Of a stretch of DNA of 64,000 bases, positions 16,520-24,351 are shown piece after piece. Source of the DNA: Candidatus Dormiibacterota bacterium (GTDB lineage: Bacteria > Chloroflexota > Dormibacteria > CF-121); the NCBI GenBank assembly GCA_035544955.1, contig DASZZN010000049.1, positions 22,018 through 86,017 on the forward strand, read 5' to 3'. The translations under genes were made by a program, and so were the position numbers. A model generated the notes under the pieces. That model was not told where the DNA came from and searched no databases. It saw only the letters and a list, made by a program, of their open reading frames with translations. Every line of letters begins with the position of its first letter. The stretch's first letter is position 1.

Positions 16520-16944
16520 CGCCCGGCGGTTTCGGATCGCTGCTTGAGGCCGTTCGCAAATTGCCTGAAGGATGGTCCGAGGTCCGGGATCGAGCGCCAG
16601 ATCATCGGCAGCATGGGGCCGGTGTACTCCTCCCGCATCTTGAAGGTCGTGGTTCCGTTTCCCTGTGGCGACAGCGTGTAGGTCCGCACCCCCTTGAAGA
16701 GCCCGAGCGGCATGCCGCCGGACCACACCATCCGTTGCCCGGGCACGAACTCCGTGACTTTGATCGGGAAGGCGCGACCCGGATTGACTTTCACATAGAC
16801 CTTGATCGTCTCGCCCGGCGCGATCCGGCCTTCGACCCGCTCGACCCCGGAGTCCCAGGACGGGTAGCTGCCGCCGTCGGTCAGGATCGACCAGATCGCC
16901 TCGGGTTTGGCGGAAATCGTCGAGGTCGCTTCGTAGAATTTCAC
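16516..16944 (-). CDS. SRPBCC (polyketide cyclase/START-like) protein
   Basis: A 142-residue protein with the SRPBCC lipid-binding fold: N-terminal YEATSTISAKPEAIWSILTD, WDSGVERVEG, GQRMVWSGGMPLGLFKGVRTYTL and a C-terminal helix (GPSFRQFANGLKQRSE). The start is GTG 16944, supported by a strong GGAGGAGG just upstream; extensions further 5' read through that site and the divergent promoter. It is divergent from the ArsR gene at 17016, the same layout as at 57707-58974. Ligand unknown. Confidence 0.85.
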   Translation of the reverse strand: MKFYEATSTISAKPEAIWSILTDGGSYPSWDSGVERVEGRIAPGETIKVYVKVNPGRAFPIKVTEFVPGQRMVWSGGMPLGLFKGVRTYTLSPQGNGTTTFKMREEYTGPMLPMIWRSIPDLGPSFRQFANGLKQRSETAGR

Positions 16945-17015
16945 GTCGTCCTCCTCCGTCGAATGATGCTGCCTCGCGGCTCTGACAACGGTAGCATTTT
17001 TGTTACGCTCCCATC

Positions 17016-17348
17016 GTGACCGCTCTGCCGCTCGCCGGCGACCCGTTCGACGCACTGGGCGATACCAACCGCCGCGCCATCGTCGAGTTGCTCGGCTCGG
17101 GTGGCCGGACGGTTGGCGAAATCGCCGAAGCGCTTCCCATCAGCCGTCCGGCGGTATCGCGGCATCTGCGGCTGCTCAAACAGGCCGGACTCGTCATCGA
17201 CGAACCCCGCGGCACCCGGCGGATCTACCAGCTGCACGCGCGCGGTGTCGAGGCGGTGCAGGCGTACCTGCTGGAGGTCTGGGGCGACGCCGCGACCCGG
17301 TTCAAGCTCCTGGCGGAGAATACCCGCCCCTCGAGGCGTAAGGCGTGA
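17016..17348 (+). CDS. ArsR-family HTH regulator (SRPBCC-linked)
   Basis: A 110-residue winged-helix regulator: FDALGDTNRRAIVELL, recognition region ISRPAVSRHLRLLKQAGLV, and wing PRGTRRIYQL. The metal-binding ELCVC motif of ArsR/SmtB is absent, as is usual for the ArsR proteins coupled to AHSA1/SRPBCC genes. The GTG start at 17016 may be leaderless: CTGACA (16982-16987) and TACGCT (17004-17009) make a plausible -35/-10 pair placing transcription close to the start. The stop overlaps the downstream SRPBCC gene by 4 bases. It probably controls both itself and the divergent gene. Confidence 0.88.
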   Translation: MTALPLAGDPFDALGDTNRRAIVELLGSGGRTVGEIAEALPISRPAVSRHLRLLKQAGLVIDEPRGTRRIYQLHARGVEAVQAYLLEVWGDAATRFKLLAENTRPSRRKA

Positions 17349-17812
17349 TCGAGCCACTGCGGATGACGTTCGAGGTCCAGTGCCCGGTGCAGCACGCCTT
17401 CGATGTCTGGACGCAGCGGCCGGCGAGTTGGTGGCCGGCTAACCATACGGTGACCGCCGACCCCGGTGTGCAGGTCGTGTTCGAGAGCCGCCCGGGCGGA
17501 CGGATCTTCGAGCGAACCCCCTCCGGTCGGGAGGTGGAATGGGGCCAGATCACCGTATGGGACCCACCTCGTCGCCTTTGTTACCTCTGGTACATCCGGA
17601 CCGATCGAGCGGACGCGACCGAAGTGGAGATCCGCTTCAACCACCAGGGTGCCGATCACACGCGCGTCGAGATCGAACACCGGGGTTGGGAGCGTCTCGG
17701 CAGCCGCGGACCGGGGTGGCGCGACGCCAACCAATCCGGATGGAATGGTGTGTTGCCCGACTATGTCGCCGTATGCTCGAGCGCAGCGACTATCGATCGC
17801 CGGTCAACGTAA
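17345..17812 (+). CDS. SRPBCC/AHSA1-like protein
   Basis: A 155-residue SRPBCC protein: MTFEVQCPVQHAFDVWTQRPASWWP, FESRPGGRIFERTPSG, GQITVWDPPRRLCYLWY and the C-terminal GWRDANQSGWNGVLPDYV helix, a combination common in AHSA1-like proteins. GTG start overlaps the ArsR stop (GTGA). It is probably regulated by that ArsR protein. A YciI-like gene follows after 23 bases. Confidence 0.88.
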   Translation: MIEPLRMTFEVQCPVQHAFDVWTQRPASWWPANHTVTADPGVQVVFESRPGGRIFERTPSGREVEWGQITVWDPPRRLCYLWYIRTDRADATEVEIRFNHQGADHTRVEIEHRGWERLGSRGPGWRDANQSGWNGVLPDYVAVCSSAATIDRRST

Positions 17813-17835
17813 ATCGAGGCAGAGGAGGACAGCGA

Positions 17836-18156
17836 ATGGCGAACTATCTACTCGCGTATCACGGTGGCGGCGGGATGGCGCAGGATGAGTCGGCTCGTAA
17901 CAAGCTGATGGCCCAGTGGGGTAAGTGGTTCCAGGACCTTGGTTCGGCTCTGGTCGACGGCGGGAACCCGGTGATGAAGGCAAAAACCATCACGAGCAAG
18001 GGCGGAGTCAGCGATGGCGGTGGGCAGAACCCGGTCAGTGGCTATAGCGTGATCAAGGCCGACAGCCTGGACGCCGCCGTGAAGCTGGCTAAGGGTTGTC
18101 CGGTCCTGGCGGGTGGCGGCAGCATCGAAGTCGCCGAAACCTTCAACGCGATGTAA
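17836..18156 (+). CDS. YciI-like (YCII-related) protein
   Basis: A 106-residue YCII/DGPF-type protein: MANYLLAYHGG N-terminus, WGKWFQDLGSALVDGGNP, SGYSVIKADSLDAAVKLAKGCPVL and the IEVAETF end. GGAGGA precedes ATG 17836. Such genes often accompany SRPBCC and sigma-factor genes in soil bacteria; function unproven. Likely last gene of the ArsR-SRPBCC-YciI transcript, because a strong promoter for the next operon starts 45 bases downstream. Confidence 0.85.
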   Translation: MANYLLAYHGGGGMAQDESARNKLMAQWGKWFQDLGSALVDGGNPVMKAKTITSKGGVSDGGGQNPVSGYSVIKADSLDAAVKLAKGCPVLAGGGSIEVAETFNAM

Positions 18157-18200
18157 GGCAGACTCCGGCCCGTGCGCGGGGTACGCAGCAGCGGAGGTGG

Positions 18201-18229
18201 TTGACGGCCCATTCCATCGGGCATAATAT
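18201..18229 (+). promoter_or_regulatory. near-consensus housekeeping promoter
   Basis: TTGACG at 18201-18206, a spacer of exactly 17 bases, and TAATAT at 18224-18229 match the bacterial housekeeping sigma consensus closely (five of six in each box). The predicted start point near 18237 leaves a leader of only about 15 bases before ATG 18252. Confidence 0.65.
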
Positions 18230-18251
18230 GTGCTAGCCCGGATGGGCGATT

Positions 18252-19229
18252 ATGGCCCTGATTGACCACCACGCTGACCGCTGCGTGTATCCGCGCCCAT
18301 TTGCCGACGGGTTCGACGCCTGCCCGGCGTTCCAGGCGGCCAGCTTCATCGCCGCCGATTCCCGAAACAAGCCACTCGGCACCTGGCGGACCTGCCGCCA
18401 TCTCGGCACCGGGAATGACCTGGAGAACCGAGGCCGCTTCTACCCCCGTTGTGCGCTTGGTGACAAGGAGCAGCGCGTGCAATGGCTGGCCCAGGTGAGC
18501 CCGGCCAAGCTCGACGTCGTCCGCGCCCTCCAGGACGAGTTCGACCAGCTCAGCCGGCCCCACCGCGAGCGGCTCTTCGACGCCCGCGCCCGCCTCCATT
18601 CCGGTCCGGCGTCTGCGGCGCGAGAACCGGAGCTCGAGCAGCTGATCAATGGGTTTCTCGGCACCATCGACCGCTTCCTGGAGCAGAATGACGAGCGCTT
18701 TCGGGACGTTGGGCTCCCGGCCGAGCCGCTACGCCAGCTCATCAAGGAGTGGGTCTGGGCCTGGGTTCGGACCCCCGAACTCGCCACGCCGCGACTCGAC
18801 GAGAAGCCGCTGGAAGTCTTTGACCGGCCGGCCCGCGCCTTCCTGGGGGCTCCCATCGAGCCTGTCGTCTCGGCGGCGCGCCGGCTGTGGGACCGGCCGC
18901 TGTACTCGGACACCATTCTCCAGATCCTCCCCACGGTGGATCCTCCGGGTCTGGCCCTGGTCGGCGACGTCGACCGATCGAACGTCGCGGCGGTGGCCCA
19001 GGCCCTCGCCCGGGCCTGCGGACATGCTGGCGACGTGCATCTCGACCTCAGTGGTTTGCTCTTCTGCGATCTGGGCGGGCTCCAGGTGATCGTGCGAGCT
19101 TCCCAGGCCCTGGGTGCGGGTCACCGCCTCGTGCTCCACGGTATCCCGCGGCAGCTCGAGCGCGCACTGGAGATCGTCGACTGGGCGCCGCTCCCGAATC
19201 TGGCGATCGCTGGAGGGGTAAGCGGATGA
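18252..19229 (+). CDS. STAS-domain protein with Cys-containing N-terminal domain
   Basis: A 325-residue protein. The N-terminal 70 residues have four cysteines (C11, C24, C48, C67) that might bind metal. A mid region is helical. The C-terminal ~100 residues form a STAS domain (LALVGDVDRSNVAAVAQAL, then LDLSGLLFCDLGGLQVIV), as in anti-anti-sigma factors. At the site where SpoIIAA has the phosphorylated Ser (D-S-x-G-L) this protein has DLGGL, so the usual phospho-switch seems lost. ATG 18252 follows a near-consensus promoter with a very short leader. The stop overlaps the MEDS-HATPase start. Confidence 0.82.
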   Translation: MALIDHHADRCVYPRPFADGFDACPAFQAASFIAADSRNKPLGTWRTCRHLGTGNDLENRGRFYPRCALGDKEQRVQWLAQVSPAKLDVVRALQDEFDQLSRPHRERLFDARARLHSGPASAAREPELEQLINGFLGTIDRFLEQNDERFRDVGLPAEPLRQLIKEWVWAWVRTPELATPRLDEKPLEVFDRPARAFLGAPIEPVVSAARRLWDRPLYSDTILQILPTVDPPGLALVGDVDRSNVAAVAQALARACGHAGDVHLDLSGLLFCDLGGLQVIVRASQALGAGHRLVLHGIPRQLERALEIVDWAPLPNLAIAGGVSG

Positions 19230-20224
19230 TGGGGACGGTCCCGGTGGAGCGCTTCAGTCATGAGGCGTTGCTCTACTCAGACATGGATGAATACCTGGCC
19301 GGTACGCTCGCATTCATCCGGGAGGGGCTTGCGACATCGGAGCCGATTCTGGTGGTGGTTGGGGCGCCGAAGATCGCGGCGCTCAAGGCTCGGCTCGGGC
19401 CCGACGCCGGCCGCGTGCAGTTCAAGAATATGGCCGACGTGGGCGCCAATCCCGCCCGCATCATCCCGGCGTGGCACCAGTTCGTCGAGTCGCATGTCGG
19501 GGCGGGGCGTCCGTTCCGCGGGATCGGCGAGCCAATCTACCCGGAGCGTTCGGCTGCCGAGCTCATCGAATGCCAGCGCCACGAAGCGCTCCTCAACGTG
19601 GCCTTCGACGAAGGACCGGCCTGGCGACTCCTGTGCCCCTACAACACGACGGCGCTTCCGCCGGACGTGGTTGAGGAGGCACACCGCAGCCATCCGTATG
19701 TCGCCTACGATCACTCGTACGTCGCCAGCGGCCTCTACGCCGAGGAGGCGATTGCGCGCGCGCCGTTCAACACCCCGCTTCCGGAGCCGCCAGCCGCCCG
19801 CGCGACGCTGGCGTTCACCCGGATGGGGCTCAGGCCGGTACGCCGGCTGGTGTCGACCGAAGCCGCACGGGCCGGCTTCGCCAGCGGACCGATCGCCGAT
19901 CTGGTCCTAGCCGTCGGCGAAGTCGCGGCCAACAGCATCGAGCACGGCGGCGGGTCGGGTACCCTCCGGATCTGGCGCGACGGCGGCGTCCTGGTCTGCG
20001 AGGTTCGGGACCTCGGACATTTCGATGACCCGCTCGCCGACCGGCGCCGACCCGCTCCCACACAGGACGGCGGCCGCGGGCTCTGGCTGGCGAACCAGCT
20101 CTGCGACCTGGTACAGCTACGCTCCTTCAAGAGCGGGACGACGGTGCGGCTGCACATGCATCGCGACCGCAAGCCGGGCCTGCCGGCCCACGCGAGCCGC
20201 GCTTCAGTGCGATGCGAGCGTTAG
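19226..20224 (+). CDS. MEDS domain plus RsbW-like HATPase regulator
   Basis: A 332-residue two-domain regulator. The N-terminal MEDS domain (HEALLYSDMDEYLAGTLAFI, LVVVGAPK, YPERSAAELIECQRHEALLN) is a sensory module known from DcmR-type regulators. The C-terminal HATPase_c domain is of the anti-sigma kinase type: VGEVAANSIEHGG (N box), VRDLGHFDDP and GGRGLWLANQLCD. It follows the STAS gene with a 4-base overlap, so the pair probably forms a partner switch; no sigma-factor gene is adjacent. The final residues (HASRASVRCER) are encoded by the left arm of a repeat. Confidence 0.87.
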   Translation: MMGTVPVERFSHEALLYSDMDEYLAGTLAFIREGLATSEPILVVVGAPKIAALKARLGPDAGRVQFKNMADVGANPARIIPAWHQFVESHVGAGRPFRGIGEPIYPERSAAELIECQRHEALLNVAFDEGPAWRLLCPYNTTALPPDVVEEAHRSHPYVAYDHSYVASGLYAEEAIARAPFNTPLPEPPAARATLAFTRMGLRPVRRLVSTEAARAGFASGPIADLVLAVGEVAANSIEHGGGSGTLRIWRDGGVLVCEVRDLGHFDDPLADRRRPAPTQDGGRGLWLANQLCDLVQLRSFKSGTTVRLHMHRDRKPGLPAHASRASVRCER

Positions 20225-20231
20225 AGGCGTT
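20187..20231. repeat. left arm of a perfect 45-bp inverted repeat
   Basis: This 45-base segment is the exact reverse complement of 21410-21454. It covers the last 12 codons and stop of the MEDS-HATPase gene. The same sequence, diverged (40 of 46 positions), occurs inside the Ku gene at 50373-50418, so this is a dispersed repeat family. The arms enclose 1178 bp containing the thiolase gene. Confidence 0.93.
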
Positions 20232-20259
20232 TCTTAGACCGATAGACTGATCTGGCGCC

Positions 20260-21420
20260 ATGCCGGAAGCTGTCATCGTCGCCTACGGTCGATCCCCAAT
20301 CGGACGAGCGGGCAAGGGCTCGCTGGTCGAGGTGCGTCCGGATGACCTGGCAGCCCACGTCATGAACAAGGTGCTGCAAAAAGTGCCGCAGCTCGCCCGT
20401 GGGACGATCGACGACGTGATCTGCGGCTGCGGCCTCCCGGCCGGCGAGCAGGGATTCAACCTTGGCCGGGCGGTGAGCATCCTGACCCGTCTCGATGTGC
20501 CGGGGACGACGGTCAACCGATACTGTGCCTCGTCATTACAAACCAGCCGCATGGCCTTCCACGCCATCAAGGCTGGAGAAGGGAACGCCTTCCTCTCGAT
20601 CGGTGTGGAGTGCGTCTCGCGATACGTCAATGGGTTTGCCGACCAGCCGGATGCCCAGAACCCCCGCCTCAAGCGGGGCAACACCGAAGAGTACCCCGAC
20701 ATCTATATCGCGATGGGAGAAACCGCGGAAAACGTCGCCGACCTGAAGCAGATCACGCGTGAGGAAATGGATCGCTACGCCGTCAAGAGCCAGACGCGTG
20801 CCGTCCAGTCGCGCGACGGCGGCTTCTTCGACCGAGAAATCATCCCCGTGCCACTGCCAAACGGCACAACGATGAGCCGCGATGACGGCCCGCGTCCCAA
20901 TACCACGATAGAGGTCCTTGCAACCCTCAAGCCAGTGTTCCGAGAAAACGGGCGCGTTACGGCCGGCAATTCGTGTCCGCTGAACGACGGCGCGGCCGCG
21001 GTCGTGATCACCTCCGACCGCCGGGCGAAGGACCTCGGGATCCGTCCGCTGGCCAGGATCGTCGCCACCGGGGTCTCCGCACTCGAGCCCGAGATCATGG
21101 GCCTTGGCCCGATCGAGGCGTCGCGGCAGGCGCTCAAGCGCGCGGGGATGTCGATCGAGGACGTCGATATCGTGGAGATCAACGAAGCGTTTGCCGCACA
21201 GGTGATCCCCTCCGCTCGGGAGCTAGGGATCGACCCCTTCAGCGACAAGCTGAATCCGCACGGCGGCTCGATCGCGCTCGGTCATCCATTCGGCATGACC
21301 GGGGCCCGCATTCTCTGCACGCTGCTCAACGGTCTCGTCACCGAAGACAAGACGATCGGCCTGGAAACGATGTGCGTGGGCGGCGGACAGGGAATGGCGA
21401 TGATCATTGAACGCCTCTAA
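20260..21420 (+). CDS. thiolase (acetyl-CoA C-acyltransferase)
   Basis: Full-length (386 residues) thiolase, catalysing cleavage of 3-ketoacyl-CoA or condensation of acetyl-CoA. The catalytic triad is intact: nucleophile C89 (NRYCASS), H342 (GHPFGMTGARI) and C372 (MCVGGGQG). The EINEAFAAQ motif is also present. It cannot be said from sequence whether it is degradative or biosynthetic; no other fatty-acid gene is adjacent. The gene lies between perfect 45-bp inverted repeats; its last three codons and stop are within the right arm, yet the protein end (ERL) looks normal for the family. Confidence 0.93.
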   Translation: MPEAVIVAYGRSPIGRAGKGSLVEVRPDDLAAHVMNKVLQKVPQLARGTIDDVICGCGLPAGEQGFNLGRAVSILTRLDVPGTTVNRYCASSLQTSRMAFHAIKAGEGNAFLSIGVECVSRYVNGFADQPDAQNPRLKRGNTEEYPDIYIAMGETAENVADLKQITREEMDRYAVKSQTRAVQSRDGGFFDREIIPVPLPNGTTMSRDDGPRPNTTIEVLATLKPVFRENGRVTAGNSCPLNDGAAAVVITSDRRAKDLGIRPLARIVATGVSALEPEIMGLGPIEASRQALKRAGMSIEDVDIVEINEAFAAQVIPSARELGIDPFSDKLNPHGGSIALGHPFGMTGARILCTLLNGLVTEDKTIGLETMCVGGGQGMAMIIERL

Positions 21421-21454
21421 CGCTCGCATCGCACTGAAGCGCGGCTCGCGTGGG
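21410..21454. repeat. right arm of the 45-bp inverted repeat
   Basis: Exact reverse complement of 20187-20231. Includes the thiolase stop codon (TAA 21418-21420) and the first 34 bases after it. Aligned in the same orientation with the Ku-embedded copy (50373-50418), 40 of 46 positions match. Confidence 0.93.
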
Positions 21455-21495
21455 GGATCGGCCCGCGGCGCTCGAGGCTCGGCTGATCGGGGTTG

Positions 21496-21530
21496 CTAGG
21501 CCTTCGGCGACGTCGAGCCGAAGAGGCTAG
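21496..21530 (+). terminator. imperfect hairpin downstream of thiolase
   Basis: CTAGGCC-TTCGGC pairs with GCCGAAGAGGCTAG across an 8-base loop. The stem is strong but imperfect, with no T-tract. It lies 75 bases after the thiolase stop and 44 bases before the DUF1326 start, so it could end thiolase transcription or lie in the leader of the next gene. Confidence 0.4.
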
Positions 21531-21573
21531 ACTGGATCAGCATCCGTCGGTATGTGGGGGATAGGAGGGGATT

Positions 21574-22203
21574 ATGGCCCAGGCTATGTCGGCAACGACT
21601 CAGCCGAAGACGAAGTTCGTGGTCGAGGGCGACTACTTCGAGGCATGCAGCTGCAAGGTGATGTGTTCGTGCATCTTCCTGGCACCGGCCACCGAGGATC
21701 ACTGCGACGTTTTCATCGGTTGGCACATCAGGAACGGGAAGATGGGCGATGTCGACCTCAAGGGGCTCAACGCGGCACTGGTTGTGTGGTCGCCCAAGCA
21801 GATGACGGACGGTGGCTGGAAACTCGCGCTGTATATCGATGAGCGGGCAAACAAGGGGCAGGCGGAGGCGCTAACCGGGATCTTCTCGGGCGGGGCAGGT
21901 GGACATCTCGCCAACCTCGGTCCTCTCGTGGGCAGCGTCGCCGGCGTGACGGCCGCACCCATCACGTTCGAGAGTGGCGCTGGGAAGCGCCGACTGGCGG
22001 TCGGCCAGTACCTTCGCGGCGAGATCGAGGAACTCAAAGGCGGCGACGGGCAGTCTCCAGTGGTGATAAGCAACGCGCCGTTTGGGGCCGTGACCCAGCC
22101 CGTTCGGAAGGGCAAGGCCGGCGTCGTGCGTTATGACCACTTCTGGAAGGCTGAGGTCGATGGCACGAATGCCTTCCTGACAGAATTCCGTTACGAGAAC
22201 TAG
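21574..22203 (+). CDS. DUF1326 domain protein
   Basis: A 209-residue protein of the DUF1326 family. The N-terminal hallmark is YFEACSCKVMCSCIF (Cys-rich, suggestive of metal binding), followed by GDVDLKGLNAALVV, ANKGQAEALTGIFSGGAGG and PITFESGAGKRRL. The ATG at 21574 follows GGAGGGG. It is the first gene of a pair with the DUF2182 membrane protein 23 bases downstream, a recurring association in bacterial genomes. The biochemical role is not known. Confidence 0.9.
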   Translation: MAQAMSATTQPKTKFVVEGDYFEACSCKVMCSCIFLAPATEDHCDVFIGWHIRNGKMGDVDLKGLNAALVVWSPKQMTDGGWKLALYIDERANKGQAEALTGIFSGGAGGHLANLGPLVGSVAGVTAAPITFESGAGKRRLAVGQYLRGEIEELKGGDGQSPVVISNAPFGAVTQPVRKGKAGVVRYDHFWKAEVDGTNAFLTEFRYEN

Positions 22204-22226
22204 CCTCACCAATCGGATCCTCTGTC

Positions 22227-22997
22227 GTGATCGCCCAGTCGAGCGCCGCACGACTTCGCCGTCAACGTAATGTCGTCTTGGCTTCGCTGCTGACGCTTGC
22301 CGGGGCCTGTTGGCTCGTCGTGCTTCGCCAGGCGGGTACGACGCAGGGGATGGGACTCACCATGGGGCTGACGCTGCCACTCTTCCTGCTCGCCTGGGTG
22401 GCGATGATGATCGCCATGATGTTCCCGACGGCGGCGCCGATGATCGTGATGTTTGGGACGGTGGCGGCGGGGAAACAGCAGCGCGCCCAACCGTTCGTCC
22501 CGACCTGGGTGTTTGTCAGTGCCTACCTCACCGTGTGGATTAGCTTTGGGGTGGTGGCCTACGCCGCGGCCGCCGGCCTCGAGGCGGTGGCGATGCAGTC
22601 GACCTGGCTGATGGGCAACGCAGTGCGGCTCGGCGGTGCCGTCCTGCTGGTCGGAGGCCTCTACCAACTGTCTCCGCTCAAGAGCCTCTGTCTGGCGAAG
22701 TGCCGGAGCCCGCTGAGCTTCCTCCTCACATCGTGGCGCGATGGGTACGGCGGCGCCTTCGTCATGGGCCTGAAGCACGGCGCCTACTGCCTGGGCTGCT
22801 GCTGGCTGCTCTTCGCCATCCTCTTCCCGCTCGGCGTGATGAACATCTCGGCCATGGTCTTGCTCACGCTCCTCATCTTTGCCGAGAAATCGCTGCGATG
22901 GGGATCGGCGATCGCAAGAGTTGCCGGCGTTGCGCTCGTGGCGTACGGTGCCGTCGTCCTCGTGACCGCGCACGGTCTACCCGGAATGACGATGTAG
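22227..22997 (+). CDS. DUF2182 integral membrane protein
   Basis: A 256-residue membrane protein with about six to seven helices and the DUF2182 hallmark GLKHGAYCLGCCWLLF, a likely metal-binding segment, plus the earlier WVAMMIAMMFPTAAPM stretch. The GTG start at 22227 is the best placed. It pairs with the upstream DUF1326 gene. Its role may be metal handling or insertion, but that is inference. Confidence 0.88.
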   Translation: MIAQSSAARLRRQRNVVLASLLTLAGACWLVVLRQAGTTQGMGLTMGLTLPLFLLAWVAMMIAMMFPTAAPMIVMFGTVAAGKQQRAQPFVPTWVFVSAYLTVWISFGVVAYAAAAGLEAVAMQSTWLMGNAVRLGGAVLLVGGLYQLSPLKSLCLAKCRSPLSFLLTSWRDGYGGAFVMGLKHGAYCLGCCWLLFAILFPLGVMNISAMVLLTLLIFAEKSLRWGSAIARVAGVALVAYGAVVLVTAHGLPGMTM

Positions 22998-23094
22998 GCT
23001 GAGTCGCTTCGTGCTCGATACTCGTCGATCAGGGTCGGCGGGCGTATAAGTTAGGTTTGTTGCATCGGCCGCCCTGAATTGAGGAGGATGACCT

Positions 23095-23688
23095 ATGTCG
23101 ACGCCAAAAGTTCTGATCCTGACCGGTGATGCCGGTGAGTCGTTGGAAGTGATGTATCCCTATCAGCGGCTCAAGGAAGAGGGATACGACGTCCAGATCG
23201 CGGCGCTGACCAAGAAGAAACTGCACTTCGTCGTCCATGACTTCGAGCCCGGCTACGACACCTACACGGAGAAGCCCGGATATAGCTGGGACGCCGACCT
23301 CGCCTTCAAGGACGTCAACCCCGCCGACTACGCGGCTGTCGTTATCCCCGGCGGGCGCGCCCCGGAGTACATCCGCAACGACCGCGACGTTCAACGGATC
23401 ATCCGTCACTTCTTCGACGAGGAGAAACCGGTCGCCCAACTCTGTCACGCCCCGTTGGTGCTGGCCGCCGCCGGCGTGCTGAAGGGCAGGCGTTCGGCCG
23501 CCTATCCGGCCCTCGAGCCCGACGTCAAGGCGGCGGGCGCTACCTATGTCGATTCCGACGCGGTGGTGGACGGGCAGATGGTCTCGGCCCGGGCCTGGCC
23601 CGATCATCCGAGCTGGATGCGAGAGTTCATCCGCCTGCTGCAGAAGAAGGCTCCTGTCGCTGCCAAAGAAGCTGCCGGCGTCCGCTAA
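23095..23688 (+). CDS. DJ-1/PfpI-family protein
   Basis: A 197-residue glutamine-amidotransferase-like protein. The nucleophile elbow AQLCHAPLVLAAAG carries the conserved Cys with the adjacent His; PGGRAPEYIRND and GRRSAAYPALEPDVKAAGATYVD are typical of the PfpI group. Substrates in this family range from glyoxals to unknown. GAGGAGG precedes ATG 23095. The 3' end overlaps the next gene's likely start by about 35 bases in another frame. Confidence 0.9.
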   Translation: MSTPKVLILTGDAGESLEVMYPYQRLKEEGYDVQIAALTKKKLHFVVHDFEPGYDTYTEKPGYSWDADLAFKDVNPADYAAVVIPGGRAPEYIRNDRDVQRIIRHFFDEEKPVAQLCHAPLVLAAAGVLKGRRSAAYPALEPDVKAAGATYVDSDAVVDGQMVSARAWPDHPSWMREFIRLLQKKAPVAAKEAAGVR

Positions 23689-24346
23689 AGCGACGACCGT
23701 CTACATCGAGGCTGGTCGCACGCGCACCTTCGCCTGCGCGAGCGACTGGCCCGGTTGGTGCCGGTCGGGGAAGGACGAAGCGTCGGCGGTCGCCGCGCTC
23801 GCCGCGTACGCGCCGCGTTATGCGCCCATCGCCCGGCGGGCGCGGATCCCATTCCCGGCCGGGGCCATCGATCTCCGGGTCTCGCAACGCATTCCTGGCG
23901 ACGCCTCGACCGATTTCGGGGTACCCGCGAAAGTCACCACGCTGGACACCAAACCGCTCGCGAAGTCAGATGGTGAGCGGCTGGCGAGCCTGGTCAAGTC
24001 AGCCTGGGCGGTCTTCGACCAGGTAGTTGCGCAGGCTCCCGCGGAGCTGCGAAAGGGGCCGAGGGGCGGTGGCCGAGATCGCGACAAGATCGCCGACCAC
24101 GTACTCGATGCCGAGGGGGCCTACGTCCGAAAGCTTGGCGTAGGTCTCAAGCGGCCAGACCGCGACGACGCGAAGGCGGTCGTCGCCTTCCGCGAGGCGA
24201 TCATCGCGGCGTTACGAAAACCGTCGAACGGTGCTCCGCCGCTGCAGAAGGGCTGGCCCCAGCGCTATGCCGCGCGCCGGATCGCCTGGCACGTGCTCGA
24301 TCATGCCTGGGAGATCCAGGACCGCAGCGACCGGTCCAAGAGCTGA
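23654..24346 (+). CDS. DinB-like four-helix protein
   Basis: About 230 residues, reading ATTVYIEAGRTRTFACASDWPGW at the N-terminus. The C-terminal half has IADHVLDAEGAYVRKL and RYAARRIAWHVLDHAWEIQDR, whose His residues suggest the DinB/mycothiol-transferase metal site. No ATG, GTG or TTG exists in frame between 23546 and the conserved region; a CTG at 23654 preceded by AGAAGG is the best guess, so start confidence is low. The frame is open back into the DJ-1 gene, so translational coupling or an unusual start is possible. Confidence 0.7.
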   Translation: MSLPKKLPASAKATTVYIEAGRTRTFACASDWPGWCRSGKDEASAVAALAAYAPRYAPIARRARIPFPAGAIDLRVSQRIPGDASTDFGVPAKVTTLDTKPLAKSDGERLASLVKSAWAVFDQVVAQAPAELRKGPRGGGRDRDKIADHVLDAEGAYVRKLGVGLKRPDRDDAKAVVAFREAIIAALRKPSNGAPPLQKGWPQRYAARRIAWHVLDHAWEIQDRSDRSKS

Positions 24347-24351
24347 TCGCG

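Noticed and set aside
20187..21454. Thiolase plus inverted repeats as an insertion sequence or composite transposon
   Set aside because: No transposase is encoded and the thiolase has normal family ends, so an IS call is not justified; only the repeat itself is reported.
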